From Paenibacillus sp. SYP-B4298 (GTDB lineage: Bacteria; Bacillota; Bacilli; Paenibacillales; Paenibacillaceae), in contig NZ_CP115484.1 of NCBI RefSeq assembly GCF_027627475.1, forward strand, positions 2,216,001-2,280,000: 64,000 nucleotides of DNA. The letters are read 5' to 3'. Position numbers and translations under genes: made by a program. The notes under the pieces were generated by a model. It did not search any database and was not told the origin of the DNA. It saw nothing but the letters and a program-made list of their open reading frames with translations. Below are positions 53,057 to 62,176 of the stretch, in pieces. How positions within the stretch are numbered: the stretch's first letter is position 1; each line of letters opens with the position of its first letter.

Positions 53057-54362
53057 CTGTATTTCCCCTCTCTGTCTGTTTCTGCGGCCTCGGCTGATTG
53101 CACCACTGCGCGATAAAACCGATCATCACCTTCGTATACTCCAGCAGCTCCTGCAGGCTGATGCTTTCATCCACCGCATGTGCCTTGGCCAGCTCTCCCG
53201 GCCCGTAGATCACCGTCGGTATGCCGACCCTCCCAAGCCAGCCCGCATCAGTCACGGTCGGACTCATGCCGACCGTCGGCGCAGCGCCAAGCAACTGTTC
53301 ATGCGCAGCGGACAAGGCTTGAAGGCCAGGGTGGCCGGGGTCAAGCTCCAGCGACGGGAAGATCTCGCCGCGTTCCTCCAGCATCGAACGGCCGCCCCAG
53401 CGAAAGCTCGGCGGATGCTCGCGCAGCCACGGATCTGCGGCTGCGGCGCGCAATAGATGCTCCTCCACCTCAGCCGCAACCGATTCATAATCCTCGTCGG
53501 GATAGAAATGCACCGTGATCCACAGCGAGCAGCTATCAGCCACAAAGGCCGCATGACGGCCGCCCTCAATCACAGCCGGGTTAATCGTATTGGAGCCAGG
53601 CGGGAAACCGGGGTAAGCCTTGGTAACCGCCCAGTGCCGTTCCAGCTCCTGCAGCGACCCGATCAGCTTGGCCATCTTCTCGATGGCACTCGCGCCCATC
53701 ACGCCGCCACCCGCATGAATCATGCGACTGCGCATGCCATCATGGAAGGTGACTGGACTTTGCACTGTAATCCAGCCGGTAATGACGCCGCCCTGTCCTT
53801 GAATATGCATCGAGCTGGTGTCGGCGACGACTGCAAAGTCGGCATAACATCCGCGCTCGGTACAGGATAAGGTGCCCGCCTCTCCGGCTTCCTCGCCTAT
53901 GACCGACTGGAACAGGACATCGCCCCGCAGCTCTACGCCGTCCTCATGCAGCAGCTTCAGGGCGAACAGCAGCGCTGCCATTCCGCCCTTCATGTCGGCC
54001 GTTCCGCGCCCGTACAATCGGCCGTCTGCCAGCTCCAGCTTGAACGGGTCACGCGCCCACTGCGCCGTGTCCCCTACCTCGGCCACATCGATATGACCGT
54101 TCAGCAGCAGGCTGCAATAACCGTCACTATCTGTACCTCGCTTCACCGCCGTCACATTCGGATCGCCGGGGAACACCTCCCACAGCTCAGCCTCGAAGCC
54201 AATCGCCTCAAGCTGTGCCTGTACGAACTGCTGCGCTTCATGCGTATTGCGCGCAGGCGGGCTGACTGTCGGAAAGCCGATCAGCTCGGCCAGCAGGGCG
54301 ATCAGCTCCCGAGATCGCTCATCCACAGCTTGCTGCAGCCTCGCAATCCTTGCCTCTGTCAT
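53043..54362 (-). CDS. M20-family formylaminopyrimidine deformylase-like (YlmB type)
   Basis: 439 residues. LNGHIDVAEVGD, GTADMKGGMAAL and IGEEAGEAGT are the M20 metal-binding motifs. In Bacillus, YlmB deformylates N-formyl-aminomethyl-pyrimidine before TenA acts; position between the TPP riboswitch and tenA supports the same job here, although ArgE/DapE paralogues look alike. The ATG at 54362 lies 12 nt after AAGGAGG. Confidence 0.87.
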   Translation of the reverse strand: MTEARIARLQQAVDERSRELIALLAELIGFPTVSPPARNTHEAQQFVQAQLEAIGFEAELWEVFPGDPNVTAVKRGTDSDGYCSLLLNGHIDVAEVGDTAQWARDPFKLELADGRLYGRGTADMKGGMAALLFALKLLHEDGVELRGDVLFQSVIGEEAGEAGTLSCTERGCYADFAVVADTSSMHIQGQGGVITGWITVQSPVTFHDGMRSRMIHAGGGVMGASAIEKMAKLIGSLQELERHWAVTKAYPGFPPGSNTINPAVIEGGRHAAFVADSCSLWITVHFYPDEDYESVAAEVEEHLLRAAAADPWLREHPPSFRWGGRSMLEERGEIFPSLELDPGHPGLQALSAAHEQLLGAAPTVGMSPTVTDAGWLGRVGIPTVIYGPGELAKAHAVDESISLQELLEYTKVMIGFIAQWCNQPRPQKQTERGNTDGAF

Positions 54363-54436
54363 TACTGCCACGTTCCTCCTTTGTGCTTGCAGGCGCAGCA
54401 TAGGAGCAGCTTGGCAGCTCCGTTTCACGTAGAAAT

Positions 54437-54470
54437 ATAAAAAAACCATTCGAGAATAGACGAATGGTTT
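54437..54470 (-). terminator. Riboswitch-controlled transcription terminator
   Basis: 10-bp perfect stem AAACCATTCG/CGAATGGTTT with an 8-nt loop, followed on the minus strand by TTTTTTT. It lies just after the TPP aptamer and about 75 bp before the first thiamine gene. Confidence 0.9.
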
Positions 54471-54475
54471 ACAAT

Positions 54476-54572
54476 TCGATACGTTCTCTACGCCAGCATT
54501 ACCTGGTTCAGATTAACGGTCAGAAGCATAAGGCTTCTATCTCAGCCGGACTCAATCCAGCACCCGTACTCC
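54476..54572 (-). ncRNA. TPP (THI-box) riboswitch
   Basis: On the minus strand the aptamer shows the conserved GGCTGAGA core, followed by the variable P3 stem (GAAGCC/TGCTTC), then CTGAACCAGGTAATGCTGGC and GTAGAGAA. TPP binding should favour the terminator at 54437-54470 and shut down the operon. Confidence 0.95.
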
Positions 54573-54588
54573 ATATGAAGTTAGCTCT

Positions 54589-54617
54589 ACTATACCGAAA
54601 GCGAACCTTTTTGGCAA
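54589..54617 (-). promoter_or_regulatory. Thiamine operon promoter
   Basis: Minus-strand TTGCCA (54617-54612) and TATAGT (54594-54589), 17-bp spacer; start near 54582, immediately before the aptamer. Confidence 0.75.
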
Positions 54618-54662
54618 TACATTGCTGCAGATCTGCATCTACAGCTATAGTTAAGACTGGAA

Positions 54663-55043
54663 TCAACCGTCTCCCCCTGCTCCAAGCATAGCCGGATCAT
54701 AGGTCTCCACCCGTCCGCATCCCTTGCAGGAAGCCAGCAGATACATCCTCGTGCTTGGCCCGGACAGCGCATCCTGCGCCGTGGCAACCAGAGCCGTCTC
54801 CTGGATGCTGCATTCGCCACCGCCGCAGGAGGGGCAGCGGAAGCGATGAGCCACCAGCTCGAGCGCAGCACTCTGCCTGATGTGTGCCTGCTCGATGACT
54901 GATGAAGAAGGCTCATCGTTCGCGCCAGCCCCCTCGCCTGCAACGATAACATGCTCGGGGAGTACCTCGTGCATACACAGCGGGCAGATCGAATCAGCAG
55001 TTAATATGACTTCCTCCGCACACCAAGGACATTCAACACTCAT
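54663..55043 (-). CDS. Small protein with two zinc-ribbon motifs
   Basis: 126 residues. CPWC...CPLC near the N-terminus and CPSC...CKGC in the second half, separated by an acidic linker. This looks like a zinc-ribbon protein that binds nucleic acid or protein; I do not know the family. AAAGGA precedes the ATG at 55043. Its stop is 46 bp from the thiamine operon -35 box, so readthrough into that promoter is possible. Confidence 0.7.
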   Translation of the reverse strand: MSVECPWCAEEVILTADSICPLCMHEVLPEHVIVAGEGAGANDEPSSSVIEQAHIRQSAALELVAHRFRCPSCGGGECSIQETALVATAQDALSGPSTRMYLLASCKGCGRVETYDPAMLGAGGDG

Positions 55044-55230
55044 CTGGATCATCCTTTCGCTTCAGAATATTCATTTCGGACGGTTCTGGGAGACGGCTAG
55101 CATACGTTGTTCATGTGTAGTATACTTCACCCATAATATAGACTCGAAGCAAGCTCTAGCGCAATAGGCAGGCGAAAAGAGCAACTGCATGCCAGTCAGC
55201 TACTTACTCATAAAGGAGCCTGATCCCTTG

Positions 55231-56058
55231 ATGTCCATGAAGCCCGTATATACCGATACCTCCCCCAGATCGCTGTTGAACAAAGGAAGCGGCTACCTGA
55301 CTGGCTATAGCCATACGCTTAATCCCTATGTCGGCTGCTCCTTTGCCTGCTCCTATTGCTACGTGAAGCAGATGCCTGTGGCTCTCTTTCGTCAGGCGTC
55401 ATGGGGAAGCTGGGTCGATATAAAACGGGGTGCAGCGTCTCTCTTCCGCAAGGAATACCAGCGCGCCGCAGCCAAGGGGGCGGTCACCATCTTCATGTCC
55501 TCCAGCACAGACCCGTACCAGAGAATAGAGCATAAGGAACAGATTACCCGTTCCTTACTGGAGGCGATGACAGAGCAGCCGCCTGATTTCCTGCTCATTC
55601 AAACACGCAGCCCGCTCGTCAGCCGTGACATCGATCTACTGCAGCAGCTTGGAAGCAAGGTGCGTGTCAGCATGACCGTCGAGACCGATCTGGAAGAGAT
55701 ACGCAAGCATTTCACCCCCTACGCACCGCCCATCGCCGCAAGGCTCCGAGCCATCCGCGAATTGGCAGAGGCAGGCATTGCCGTCCAGGCCACGATTGCT
55801 CCCGTCCTGCCCAGCAGCGAGCGATTCCCGCAACTGCTGAACACGCTTCCACTCCAGCATGTCTGCGTGGATGATTACTATATGGGTGATGGCAGCGATG
55901 GCAAGCGCACAGAGCGAAATGGTACGGCGGCGCTGTATCGGGAGCTTGGCCTGGAGGACTGGTACAGCAAGGACGCCTGGCGTCTGGTCTATGAGCGACT
56001 TCGCGAGGTGTTCTCAGACGAACAACTGCGCGTCAGCCAGCAGGGCTTTGCGCCGTAG
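55231..56058 (+). CDS. SPL-family radical SAM protein
   Basis: 275 residues. C36, C40 and C43 (CSFACSYC) form the CxxxCxxC radical SAM cluster motif. GYSHTLNPYVGC and SSSTDPYQRIEHK are typical of the SPL/Rv2578c-like group, relatives of spore photoproduct lyase with unknown reaction. Start: AAAGGAG lies 12 nt before the ATG; a TTG directly in front is an alternative. Confidence 0.87.
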   Translation: MSMKPVYTDTSPRSLLNKGSGYLTGYSHTLNPYVGCSFACSYCYVKQMPVALFRQASWGSWVDIKRGAASLFRKEYQRAAAKGAVTIFMSSSTDPYQRIEHKEQITRSLLEAMTEQPPDFLLIQTRSPLVSRDIDLLQQLGSKVRVSMTVETDLEEIRKHFTPYAPPIAARLRAIRELAEAGIAVQATIAPVLPSSERFPQLLNTLPLQHVCVDDYYMGDGSDGKRTERNGTAALYRELGLEDWYSKDAWRLVYERLREVFSDEQLRVSQQGFAP

Positions 56059-56119
56059 TCTCCTCAGGATGTCATAGAGCCATCTCACGTTAGCGGGCCA
56101 CCTCAGTGTGACTCCTCGC

Positions 56120-56563
56120 TTACCCAACCTGCAGCAGTCGGACGATCTCGCCGTCTATCAGCTCTTCACTCACTTTCTTGAACCCTAACGACTCATACAG
56201 GGCAGCGGCCGCATGATTCTCTGGGCGATGACCAATCATGATACGCCCGGATGCCGGGCTCATCAGGTCAATAAGCTGCTTCAGCGCAGCCCTGGCATAG
56301 CCCTTGCCCTGATGCTCGCCATCGATCATCACAGCCGGAATCCAGCAATTCCCTTCCTGATCCGGCTCAGGACAATACACGATGAATCCTACAAGCTCTT
56401 CCTTGCAATATATGGCAATCAACTCAAATTCATGTACATATTTGGCTTCGGCAATCCAGTTCACCACGGGTGCGGGAAACACCGCGAGCTGCTCCTTCTT
56501 CACCTTCAGTCGGCTGCAAGCATACCAGTTATCGACTGTCACCGGCTTCAACATCACTTCCAT
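56120..56563 (-). CDS. GNAT N-acetyltransferase
   Basis: 147 residues. IPAVMIDGEHQGKGYARAALKQL is the beta4-acetyl-CoA loop (QGKGYA), and HAAAALYESLGFKKV the C-terminal motif B. Similar to polyamine-type (BltD/SpeG) acetyltransferases. AGGAGAGG precedes the ATG by 10 nt. A 17-codon leader lies 48 bp upstream. Confidence 0.86.
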   Translation of the reverse strand: MEVMLKPVTVDNWYACSRLKVKKEQLAVFPAPVVNWIAEAKYVHEFELIAIYCKEELVGFIVYCPEPDQEGNCWIPAVMIDGEHQGKGYARAALKQLIDLMSPASGRIMIGHRPENHAAAALYESLGFKKVSEELIDGEIVRLLQVG

Positions 56564-56610
56564 CGATCTCATTCCTCTCCTAATGACCTCGCAGAGGAAT
56601 ATGAACTCCT

Positions 56611-56664
56611 CTACGCGTTCACCCAAGCTATCGTAGCATTCACCTTCACCTTAGTCGTTCTCAT
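56611..56664 (-). CDS. Putative 17-aa leader peptide of the GNAT gene
   Basis: AAGGAG 9 nt before an ATG; the peptide reads MRTTKVKVNATIAWVNA. A small GAGGA/TCCTC stem lies between its stop and the GNAT ribosome site. A translational attenuator is possible, chance is not excluded. Confidence 0.3.
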   Translation of the reverse strand: MRTTKVKVNATIAWVNA

Positions 56665-56742
56665 ACCACATCACTCCTTCCCGTAATGGAACCCTCTTCA
56701 GCATACTATATATGAACTAAAATAGTAAATATTTCCCCGCCC

Positions 56743-57558
56743 TCAAGCTAAGAACATCAATACCAACGCACCAACCGCAAAGCAGTATAATGAGAAATAA
56801 ATAAGGCGTCCCCGCTCCATCACACCCACAAACCAGCGAAAAGCGTAGTAGGTTGCGACAAAAGCGCAGAGGAATGCCAGTACATACGGAATAGCCAGGC
56901 GCCCAAGCTCAGGGTCATTTGCCAGCTCCTTAACTTCAAGGGTCATCCCGCCTGCACTGATCGGAATATACATCAGAAAGGAAAAACGAAGCGCATGGGA
57001 CTGTCTGAGTCCCAGCCCAAGTCCGGCAATCAGCGTGGCGCCGGAGCGGCTGATCCCTGGAATAAGCGCCACGACCTGCGCCAGGCCAATCAGCAGCGCG
57101 TCCTTGGCAGTCAACTGCGCATCTTGCCTGCGGCCCCGCAGATTGCGGATCAGCCAGAGCGCAGCTCCTGTTATCAGCAGTGTCACGCCGATAGCTGCCA
57201 TTCCTTTGAACGCCTCGGCGATGGCATCCTTGAACAAGACACCTGCTATCCCCGCAGGGATCGTGGCAATGATCAGGTAGACGACCATCTTGAAATCTGA
57301 CCGTCCTTCCTCCTGGCGATGAACAAGGTATGACCAGCTTCCGACAGCAAGACGACTAATATCTGCTCTGTAGATGAGCAGTACGGCCAGCAGCGAGGCA
57401 AAATTGACGAGCACTTCAAAGGACAACCCCTCGATCTGCAGGCCAAATAGCCGCTGGGCGATAATGAGATGTCCGCTGGAGGATACCGGTATCGGCTCTG
57501 TCACCCCTTGGAGCAAGCCGAGCAGTGCGTATTTTACATTCAACCAAAGCTGTTCCAT
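56743..57558 (-). CDS. uppP: Undecaprenyl-diphosphatase UppP/BacA
   Basis: 271 residues, about eight membrane helices. The two active-site motifs LLQGVTEPIPVSSSGH and LIPGISRSGA are clear. It dephosphorylates undecaprenyl diphosphate, the bacitracin target. Last gene of the resistance-like module. Confidence 0.95.
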   Translation of the reverse strand: MEQLWLNVKYALLGLLQGVTEPIPVSSSGHLIIAQRLFGLQIEGLSFEVLVNFASLLAVLLIYRADISRLAVGSWSYLVHRQEEGRSDFKMVVYLIIATIPAGIAGVLFKDAIAEAFKGMAAIGVTLLITGAALWLIRNLRGRRQDAQLTAKDALLIGLAQVVALIPGISRSGATLIAGLGLGLRQSHALRFSFLMYIPISAGGMTLEVKELANDPELGRLAIPYVLAFLCAFVATYYAFRWFVGVMERGRLIYFSLYCFAVGALVLMFLA

Positions 57559-57637
57559 CGGCTGCGAATCCCCCTCTTATGATCATTACGGATGGTCCGG
57601 CAGCCGCTATCATGTGAGGCGCACACGCCAGGCGTGT

Positions 57638-58381
57638 TCAGTGAATATCCGACCGCTTGAAATAGATGGCAGCCAGGATCAAGGAGAAGATCGACACCAC
57701 CGCTATCGACACATAGGAATACAGCGGCGGATAGACGTCATTGAAGCTGCCCGTAGCGATGACGTAAGGCACCGACCACGGATAGAGAACGACATACTCG
57801 TTATTGATAATCGCTACATTGCCCATCGTGAGCGCCGCGGTAAAAATAATCGTCGGCACATAATTTTTGAACCATAGTGTAACGAGCATCGTCGGCGCGG
57901 TAAGCAAAAACATCAGCCAGCCTCCCGCTACATATTGCTTGAGCGCATGATACATTACCTTGAGACTGAGCCCGTCATATCCGGCGATTGTACCAAGCAG
58001 CAGAATGGATAGCCAGCAGAATAGCGTCAGCAGCGTGATCCACAGGAAAAGCAGCAGCAGCTTGCTCAGCAGCAGACGAAGGCGGGAGATGGGAATGGTC
58101 AGCATATGCTTCAGCGTATCCTCTGCATACTCTCGCTGGAACAGATAGGCTGTAATGACACCATACAGCATCGTGCCAAGCAGCATGGTCAAGTATAGAT
58201 TCGTCTCGCCGAAGGCTTCCTGGAAATAGATCGGCTCCTGCGGCTTTTTGGCTCGCAGATTCAGATAGCCGATAAACACCATCAGTGGTGCGGAAGCCGC
58301 TCCGATCAGGCTGACAAGCAGCATCTTCGCCCGCTTCAGCTTGAGCAGCTCAGCATACAGCAGATTAACCAAAGGTGCCAC
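57638..58381 (-). CDS. BcrB-type ABC-2 permease
   Basis: 247 residues with six helices, ABC-2 family, N-terminus NLLYAELLKLKRAKMLL. Forms a transporter with the preceding BcrA-type ATPase, whose gene overlaps its start by 17 bp. Confidence 0.88.
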   Translation of the reverse strand: MAPLVNLLYAELLKLKRAKMLLVSLIGAASAPLMVFIGYLNLRAKKPQEPIYFQEAFGETNLYLTMLLGTMLYGVITAYLFQREYAEDTLKHMLTIPISRLRLLLSKLLLLFLWITLLTLFCWLSILLLGTIAGYDGLSLKVMYHALKQYVAGGWLMFLLTAPTMLVTLWFKNYVPTIIFTAALTMGNVAIINNEYVVLYPWSVPYVIATGSFNDVYPPLYSYVSIAVVSIFSLILAAIYFKRSDIH

Positions 58382-59285
58382 CCCCGATCAGACGGACGAA
58401 ATAATCCTCAAGCCGCTCGCCCTTCACATCGATCCGCGAGACGTCAATTCCTTGCTCGACAAACAGTCGATTCAACTGCGCCTGCTGGCCGAGATGTGAA
58501 TAGATGCGCAATATGCCGCCACCCCTTGCCACATAATCGGTTATGCCCAGTCGCTGCTCCAGCAGCAAGACGGCCTTGTTATCGTCAGACACCTGAAACT
58601 CCATGTAGTGGCGATTTCGGGTGCGCAGCTCGTCCATCGAGATTTCCTCCAGCAGCCTCCCCTGATGCACAATTCCGATTCGATCTGCCAATTGCTCCAC
58701 CTCAGGCAATATATGGCTTGAAATCAAAATCGTCATCTGCCGCTCCTTCGCCAAGGTTCGGATCAGGCCGCGCATCTCCTTAATGCCCACAGGGTCCAGC
58801 CCGTTCGTCGGCTCATCCAGGATGAGCAGCTCCGGGTGATGCATGATCGCCCGCGCGATGCCAAGCCGCTGCTTCATCCCGAGCGAATAGCTCCCGACCA
58901 GCTTTTTCGTTTCCTGATGAAGGCTGACAATTTCCAGCGCCTCCTGCAATGCCTCCGGTTTGTGAATGCCGAGCAACCTGGCATGAATCTGCAGGTTTTC
59001 CCGAGCTGTCAAGTTCTCATAGAAGCCGGAAAATTCAATCATCGATCCGATCCGCTTCAGTAGCTGCCCCGGCCCGGTATCGATTCGCTCCCCAAATAGC
59101 TCCATCCTGCCCGATGTCGGGCGGATAAGCCCAAGCAGCATGCGAATCGTCGTCGTCTTGCCCGCCCCGTTCTGACCTAGAAAGCCGTAGATCTGTCCTT
59201 TGTTTACATTCAGGTTCAAGCTGTCGACTGCTTTGTGCGTACCATATTGCTTCGTTAAGCCGGTTGTTTTAATGATCGTTTGCAT
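58365..59285 (-). CDS. BcrA-type ABC ATPase
   Basis: 307 residues. Walker A GQNGAGKTT, signature SLGMKQRLGIA (LSGGQ variant), Walker B LLILDEPTNGLDPVG, plus the C-terminal extension of the bacitracin/lantibiotic immunity group. ATG at 59285 follows GGAGGAG. Confidence 0.9.
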   Translation of the reverse strand: MQTIIKTTGLTKQYGTHKAVDSLNLNVNKGQIYGFLGQNGAGKTTTIRMLLGLIRPTSGRMELFGERIDTGPGQLLKRIGSMIEFSGFYENLTARENLQIHARLLGIHKPEALQEALEIVSLHQETKKLVGSYSLGMKQRLGIARAIMHHPELLILDEPTNGLDPVGIKEMRGLIRTLAKERQMTILISSHILPEVEQLADRIGIVHQGRLLEEISMDELRTRNRHYMEFQVSDDNKAVLLLEQRLGITDYVARGGGILRIYSHLGQQAQLNRLFVEQGIDVSRIDVKGERLEDYFVRLIGGGTFG

Positions 59286-59343
59286 GCTCTCCTCCTGCTG
59301 ATGCATGGTGTATCCTTAGGATATATACTGCCGGACAAGCTCT

Positions 59344-59349
59344 ATCATA
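59344..59349 (-). promoter_or_regulatory. -10 hexamer of the bcrA-type transcript
   Basis: TATGAT on the minus strand without a recognisable -35, as expected for an activator-dependent promoter. Confidence 0.4.
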
Positions 59350-59369
59350 AGCAGTGGATTTTAATTGCC

Positions 59370-59398
59370 TCTTAACCAGTTATTAACCGTTTCTTAAC
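59370..59398 (-). promoter_or_regulatory. Response-regulator binding repeats upstream of the transporter
   Basis: On the minus strand GTTAAGA (59398-59392), GTTAATA (59387-59381) and GTTAAGA (59376-59370) recur with an exact 11-bp period. Such direct repeats are typical OmpR-family sites. The first overlaps the kinase stop codon. The -10 candidate is 20 bp downstream. Confidence 0.65.
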
Positions 59399-60422
59399 TC
59401 TTGGCTTGCGCAAGCGTGAACGTAAATACCGTCTTGACCCCCGGCTCGCTCTGCACCTCCAGCCTCCCGCCATGCAAAATGGCGAGCTCACGGGCGATCG
59501 CTAGCCCCAGACCGCTGCCGCTCTGGCTTTGTCTGCGCGAGCGATCGGCCCGGTATGTCCGCTCGAAGATGCGCTCACTCTCCTCCGGCGCGATGCCTGG
59601 CCCGCGATCCCATATATTGAGTACCCAGCACTCTTGATCCGCATCCATGCCGGATGTGAGCCGCACGCCAAGAACACCACCCGCTGCACCGTGCTGCAGC
59701 GCGTTAAGCAGCAGATTGTCCATAATTCGTTGAAGGCTGAGCCGATCTGCATCGACCGCACAGACCGCGTCAGGAATATCGGCCCGTAATTGTACACCAG
59801 CCTGATCCAATTCAGGCAGCCGAGCAATGACGGCTTCCCTTGCCAGCTCGGCAAGATCAAGCCGCTCCGGGTGCAGCGTTAGCTCATCCGCATCCAGCTT
59901 GGCAAGCTGAAACAGATCGTCGATGAGCCGCTTCAGGGCGGCCGCCTTCTCCCCCACAATCTGTACATACTGTGCCTTCTGCGCGGGCGAAGCTTCCAGG
60001 TCGTCCCGCAGCACATCGATATAGCCGATAATCGAGGTTAATGGCGTCCGAATGTCATGGGATATATTGGAGAGCAGCGTCTTACGAGCTGCCTCCGACC
60101 GTATGGTGCGTCCCTGAAGCGCCGCAAGCTGTGCGAGTAGTTCATTCATGCTGAAGATGGCCTCCTGAAGCTCACTGTCATGCTGAGCCAGCAGCCGCAT
60201 CGTATAATTGCCATCCGCCGCCCGTGCTAGCTCGCTGACCAACGTGCGAAGCTGCGACCGCAATTGCAATTGCCGATGCACAAGAGCAAGCGTGGGCAAG
60301 GCAATCAGAGCGAGCAGTACAGCAAGCAGCCACGGCTGCGCTTCCCCCGCTATCAGGAAGTACCCCAGCGCAGCCAGCGACAGCAGTTGAAGCAGAGCCA
60401 GCCACAGATTAACGCTACGCAT
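59394..60422 (-). CDS. Intramembrane-sensing histidine kinase
   Basis: 342 residues. Two helices separated by only a few extracellular residues (IAGEAQPW), then HisKA with H122 (SHDIRTPLTS) and an HATPase with N box DNLLLNALQH and G boxes DRGPGI and GSGLGLAI. Kinases of this layout, like BceS, work with a partner transporter. Its ATG lies inside the response-regulator end (8-bp overlap). Confidence 0.92.
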   Translation of the reverse strand: MRSVNLWLALLQLLSLAALGYFLIAGEAQPWLLAVLLALIALPTLALVHRQLQLRSQLRTLVSELARAADGNYTMRLLAQHDSELQEAIFSMNELLAQLAALQGRTIRSEAARKTLLSNISHDIRTPLTSIIGYIDVLRDDLEASPAQKAQYVQIVGEKAAALKRLIDDLFQLAKLDADELTLHPERLDLAELAREAVIARLPELDQAGVQLRADIPDAVCAVDADRLSLQRIMDNLLLNALQHGAAGGVLGVRLTSGMDADQECWVLNIWDRGPGIAPEESERIFERTYRADRSRRQSQSGSGLGLAIARELAILHGGRLEVQSEPGVKTVFTFTLAQAKS

Positions 60423-61128
60423 CCTCCTTCTCCCCTGCAAAGCGGTAGCCGATCCCCCACACAGTCTGGATGAGCTGCGGCGAAGACGGGTCCCGCTCGA
60501 TTTTTTTGCGCAATTTGCGAATATGAACCATAACCGTGTTATCATCCTCCAAATAATCGCTGTCCCACACCTGACGAAACAGTTGTATTTTCGTAAATAC
60601 CTGCATCGGATGGGAAGCGAAGTAATAGAGCAGCTCGAACTCCTTGGCAGTCAGCATCACCTGATGGCCGTCCCGAATGACATTATGGTGCTTGCGGTCG
60701 ATAATGAGTCCCTTATAGCGCAGCTCCGCCTCCTGCTTTGCGGCCGTTCCGCTACCGAGCACATGAAACCGCCTGATTTGCGCTTTGATGCGAGCCAGCA
60801 GCTCGTGAATTCCGAACGGCTTCGTCATATAGTCGTCGGCGCCAATCGTGAGGCCCAGCACCTTGTCAATCTCCTGATCCTTGGCAGTCAGCATCATTAT
60901 CGGCACATTCGTATGCTCACGCAGCCTGCGGCATACCTCGATCCCGTCGATGCCTGGCATCATGATGTCCAGTACGACGAGATTATATCTCGCTTGTCCG
61001 AACAGCCTGATGGCTTCGTCTCCATTGGCTGCCGTATCCACCTCGTACCGTTCCTTTCGCAAATACATGGCCAGCAGCTCACGGATTTCCCGGTCATCAT
61101 CCGCGACCAGTATTCTGCATGGTTCCAT
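60415..61128 (-). CDS. OmpR-family response regulator
   Basis: 237 residues. Receiver with D54 (VVLDIMMPG), DD at 10-11, Lys in TKPFG, and a C-terminal winged helix (DDNTVMVHIRKLRKKI). Co-transcribed with the kinase. Likely target: the repeats at 59370-59398. Confidence 0.93.
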   Translation of the reverse strand: MEPCRILVADDDREIRELLAMYLRKERYEVDTAANGDEAIRLFGQARYNLVVLDIMMPGIDGIEVCRRLREHTNVPIMMLTAKDQEIDKVLGLTIGADDYMTKPFGIHELLARIKAQIRRFHVLGSGTAAKQEAELRYKGLIIDRKHHNVIRDGHQVMLTAKEFELLYYFASHPMQVFTKIQLFRQVWDSDYLEDDNTVMVHIRKLRKKIERDPSSPQLIQTVWGIGYRFAGEKEDA

Positions 61129-61185
61129 CTGACTATCCCACCTCTCACTATGAAATATTATTACATATATAAAATATCAACTCAC

Positions 61186-61959
61186 TCATTCATAACTAAG
61201 TCCTGCTGCCTGTGATATGCTGCGCGCGCATTCTTGTAAGGGGGCAAGCAGAGCCATATACGATGTGGTGTCGGTTGTACGGAGCAGCTTGGGGATACAG
61301 ATCGCACCAACCACACCGATCTGCGGATGGCCCACAAGCACCGCTACCTCCTCCACAGCGACATATGTTTCACTCTGCATGTAGCTGAAGCCGAGCAGCG
61401 CAGCCTCCTCCAGCCTGCCAACCAGCTTCAGTCGTTCCGGCTGCGACAATGAATTGTACGTGTCGTTACGCCGCAGCAGCTCCTCGCGCTCACGCCGCGG
61501 CAGATGAGCCAGCACAATCCGGCCGGATACGGAGCCGAGCAGATCATGACGCGCGCCAACCTCGACGGAGAAACGATAGTTCTCCGGGCTTTTCTGCTGG
61601 TACACTACCATTAGCTCCCCATCGAGCAACATGCTCAAATGGCATGACTCCCGCACCTGCGCAGCCAGCTTCCTCATCGGGCTCTCCGCTGCTTTTATCA
61701 ATTGCTCGATAGGCGATTGGCGATGCGCCAGCTCGTACAGCTTTAACGACAGTCGGTACATCCCTGATGCATCACGGGCGATGTAGCCTCGTTCGACCAG
61801 ATAACCTACCATTCGAAACAGCTCGCTGCTCCCCCGTCCAAGTGCTTGTCCCATCGACGTCAGCGACATCGGCTCCTGTGCCGCCGCAAGCAGCTCCAAT
61901 ATATCCAGCCCTTTCTCCAATGCGGGCACCTTGTAATCTCTGCGTTGCTCCCCCATCAT
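61186..61959 (-). CDS. IclR-family transcriptional regulator
   Basis: 257 residues. N-terminal winged helix (ALEKGLDILELLAAA, GRGSSELFRMVGYLVERGY) and C-terminal effector-binding domain (GSVSGRIVLAHLP). Divergent from a serine hydrolase gene, a likely target. AAGGAG precedes the ATG. Confidence 0.92.
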   Translation of the reverse strand: MMGEQRRDYKVPALEKGLDILELLAAAQEPMSLTSMGQALGRGSSELFRMVGYLVERGYIARDASGMYRLSLKLYELAHRQSPIEQLIKAAESPMRKLAAQVRESCHLSMLLDGELMVVYQQKSPENYRFSVEVGARHDLLGSVSGRIVLAHLPRREREELLRRNDTYNSLSQPERLKLVGRLEEAALLGFSYMQSETYVAVEEVAVLVGHPQIGVVGAICIPKLLRTTDTTSYMALLAPLQECARSISQAAGLSYE

Positions 61960-62001
61960 GTTTGCTCCTTGCTATCATTTATATATAAATTATATTTTTC
62001 A

Positions 62002-62030
62002 TATATAACAACTGATTGTTGCTTTGTCAA
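62002..62030 (-). promoter_or_regulatory. iclR-type gene promoter
   Basis: Minus-strand TTGACA (62030-62025) and TATATA (62007-62002), 17-bp spacer. AACAA-N4-TTGTT in the spacer could be an operator. Confidence 0.65.
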
Positions 62031-62176
62031 CCGGATATTGCCATCGCGTTATCAATGGGACATCCCGCCAAGCCTTGCACATGTCCATTCGCAGCAAAGA
62101 AGTCGTGTTGTATCTTTCGGCCTGCAAGCTTATAATCGAAGGCATGGTTCTGGAAAAGAACAGGAGGAATAGAGGG

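Noticed and set aside
55136-55152. TAATAT as a promoter for the radical SAM gene
   Set aside because: Only an 18-bp-spaced, poor -35 could be paired with it, so I did not list a promoter.
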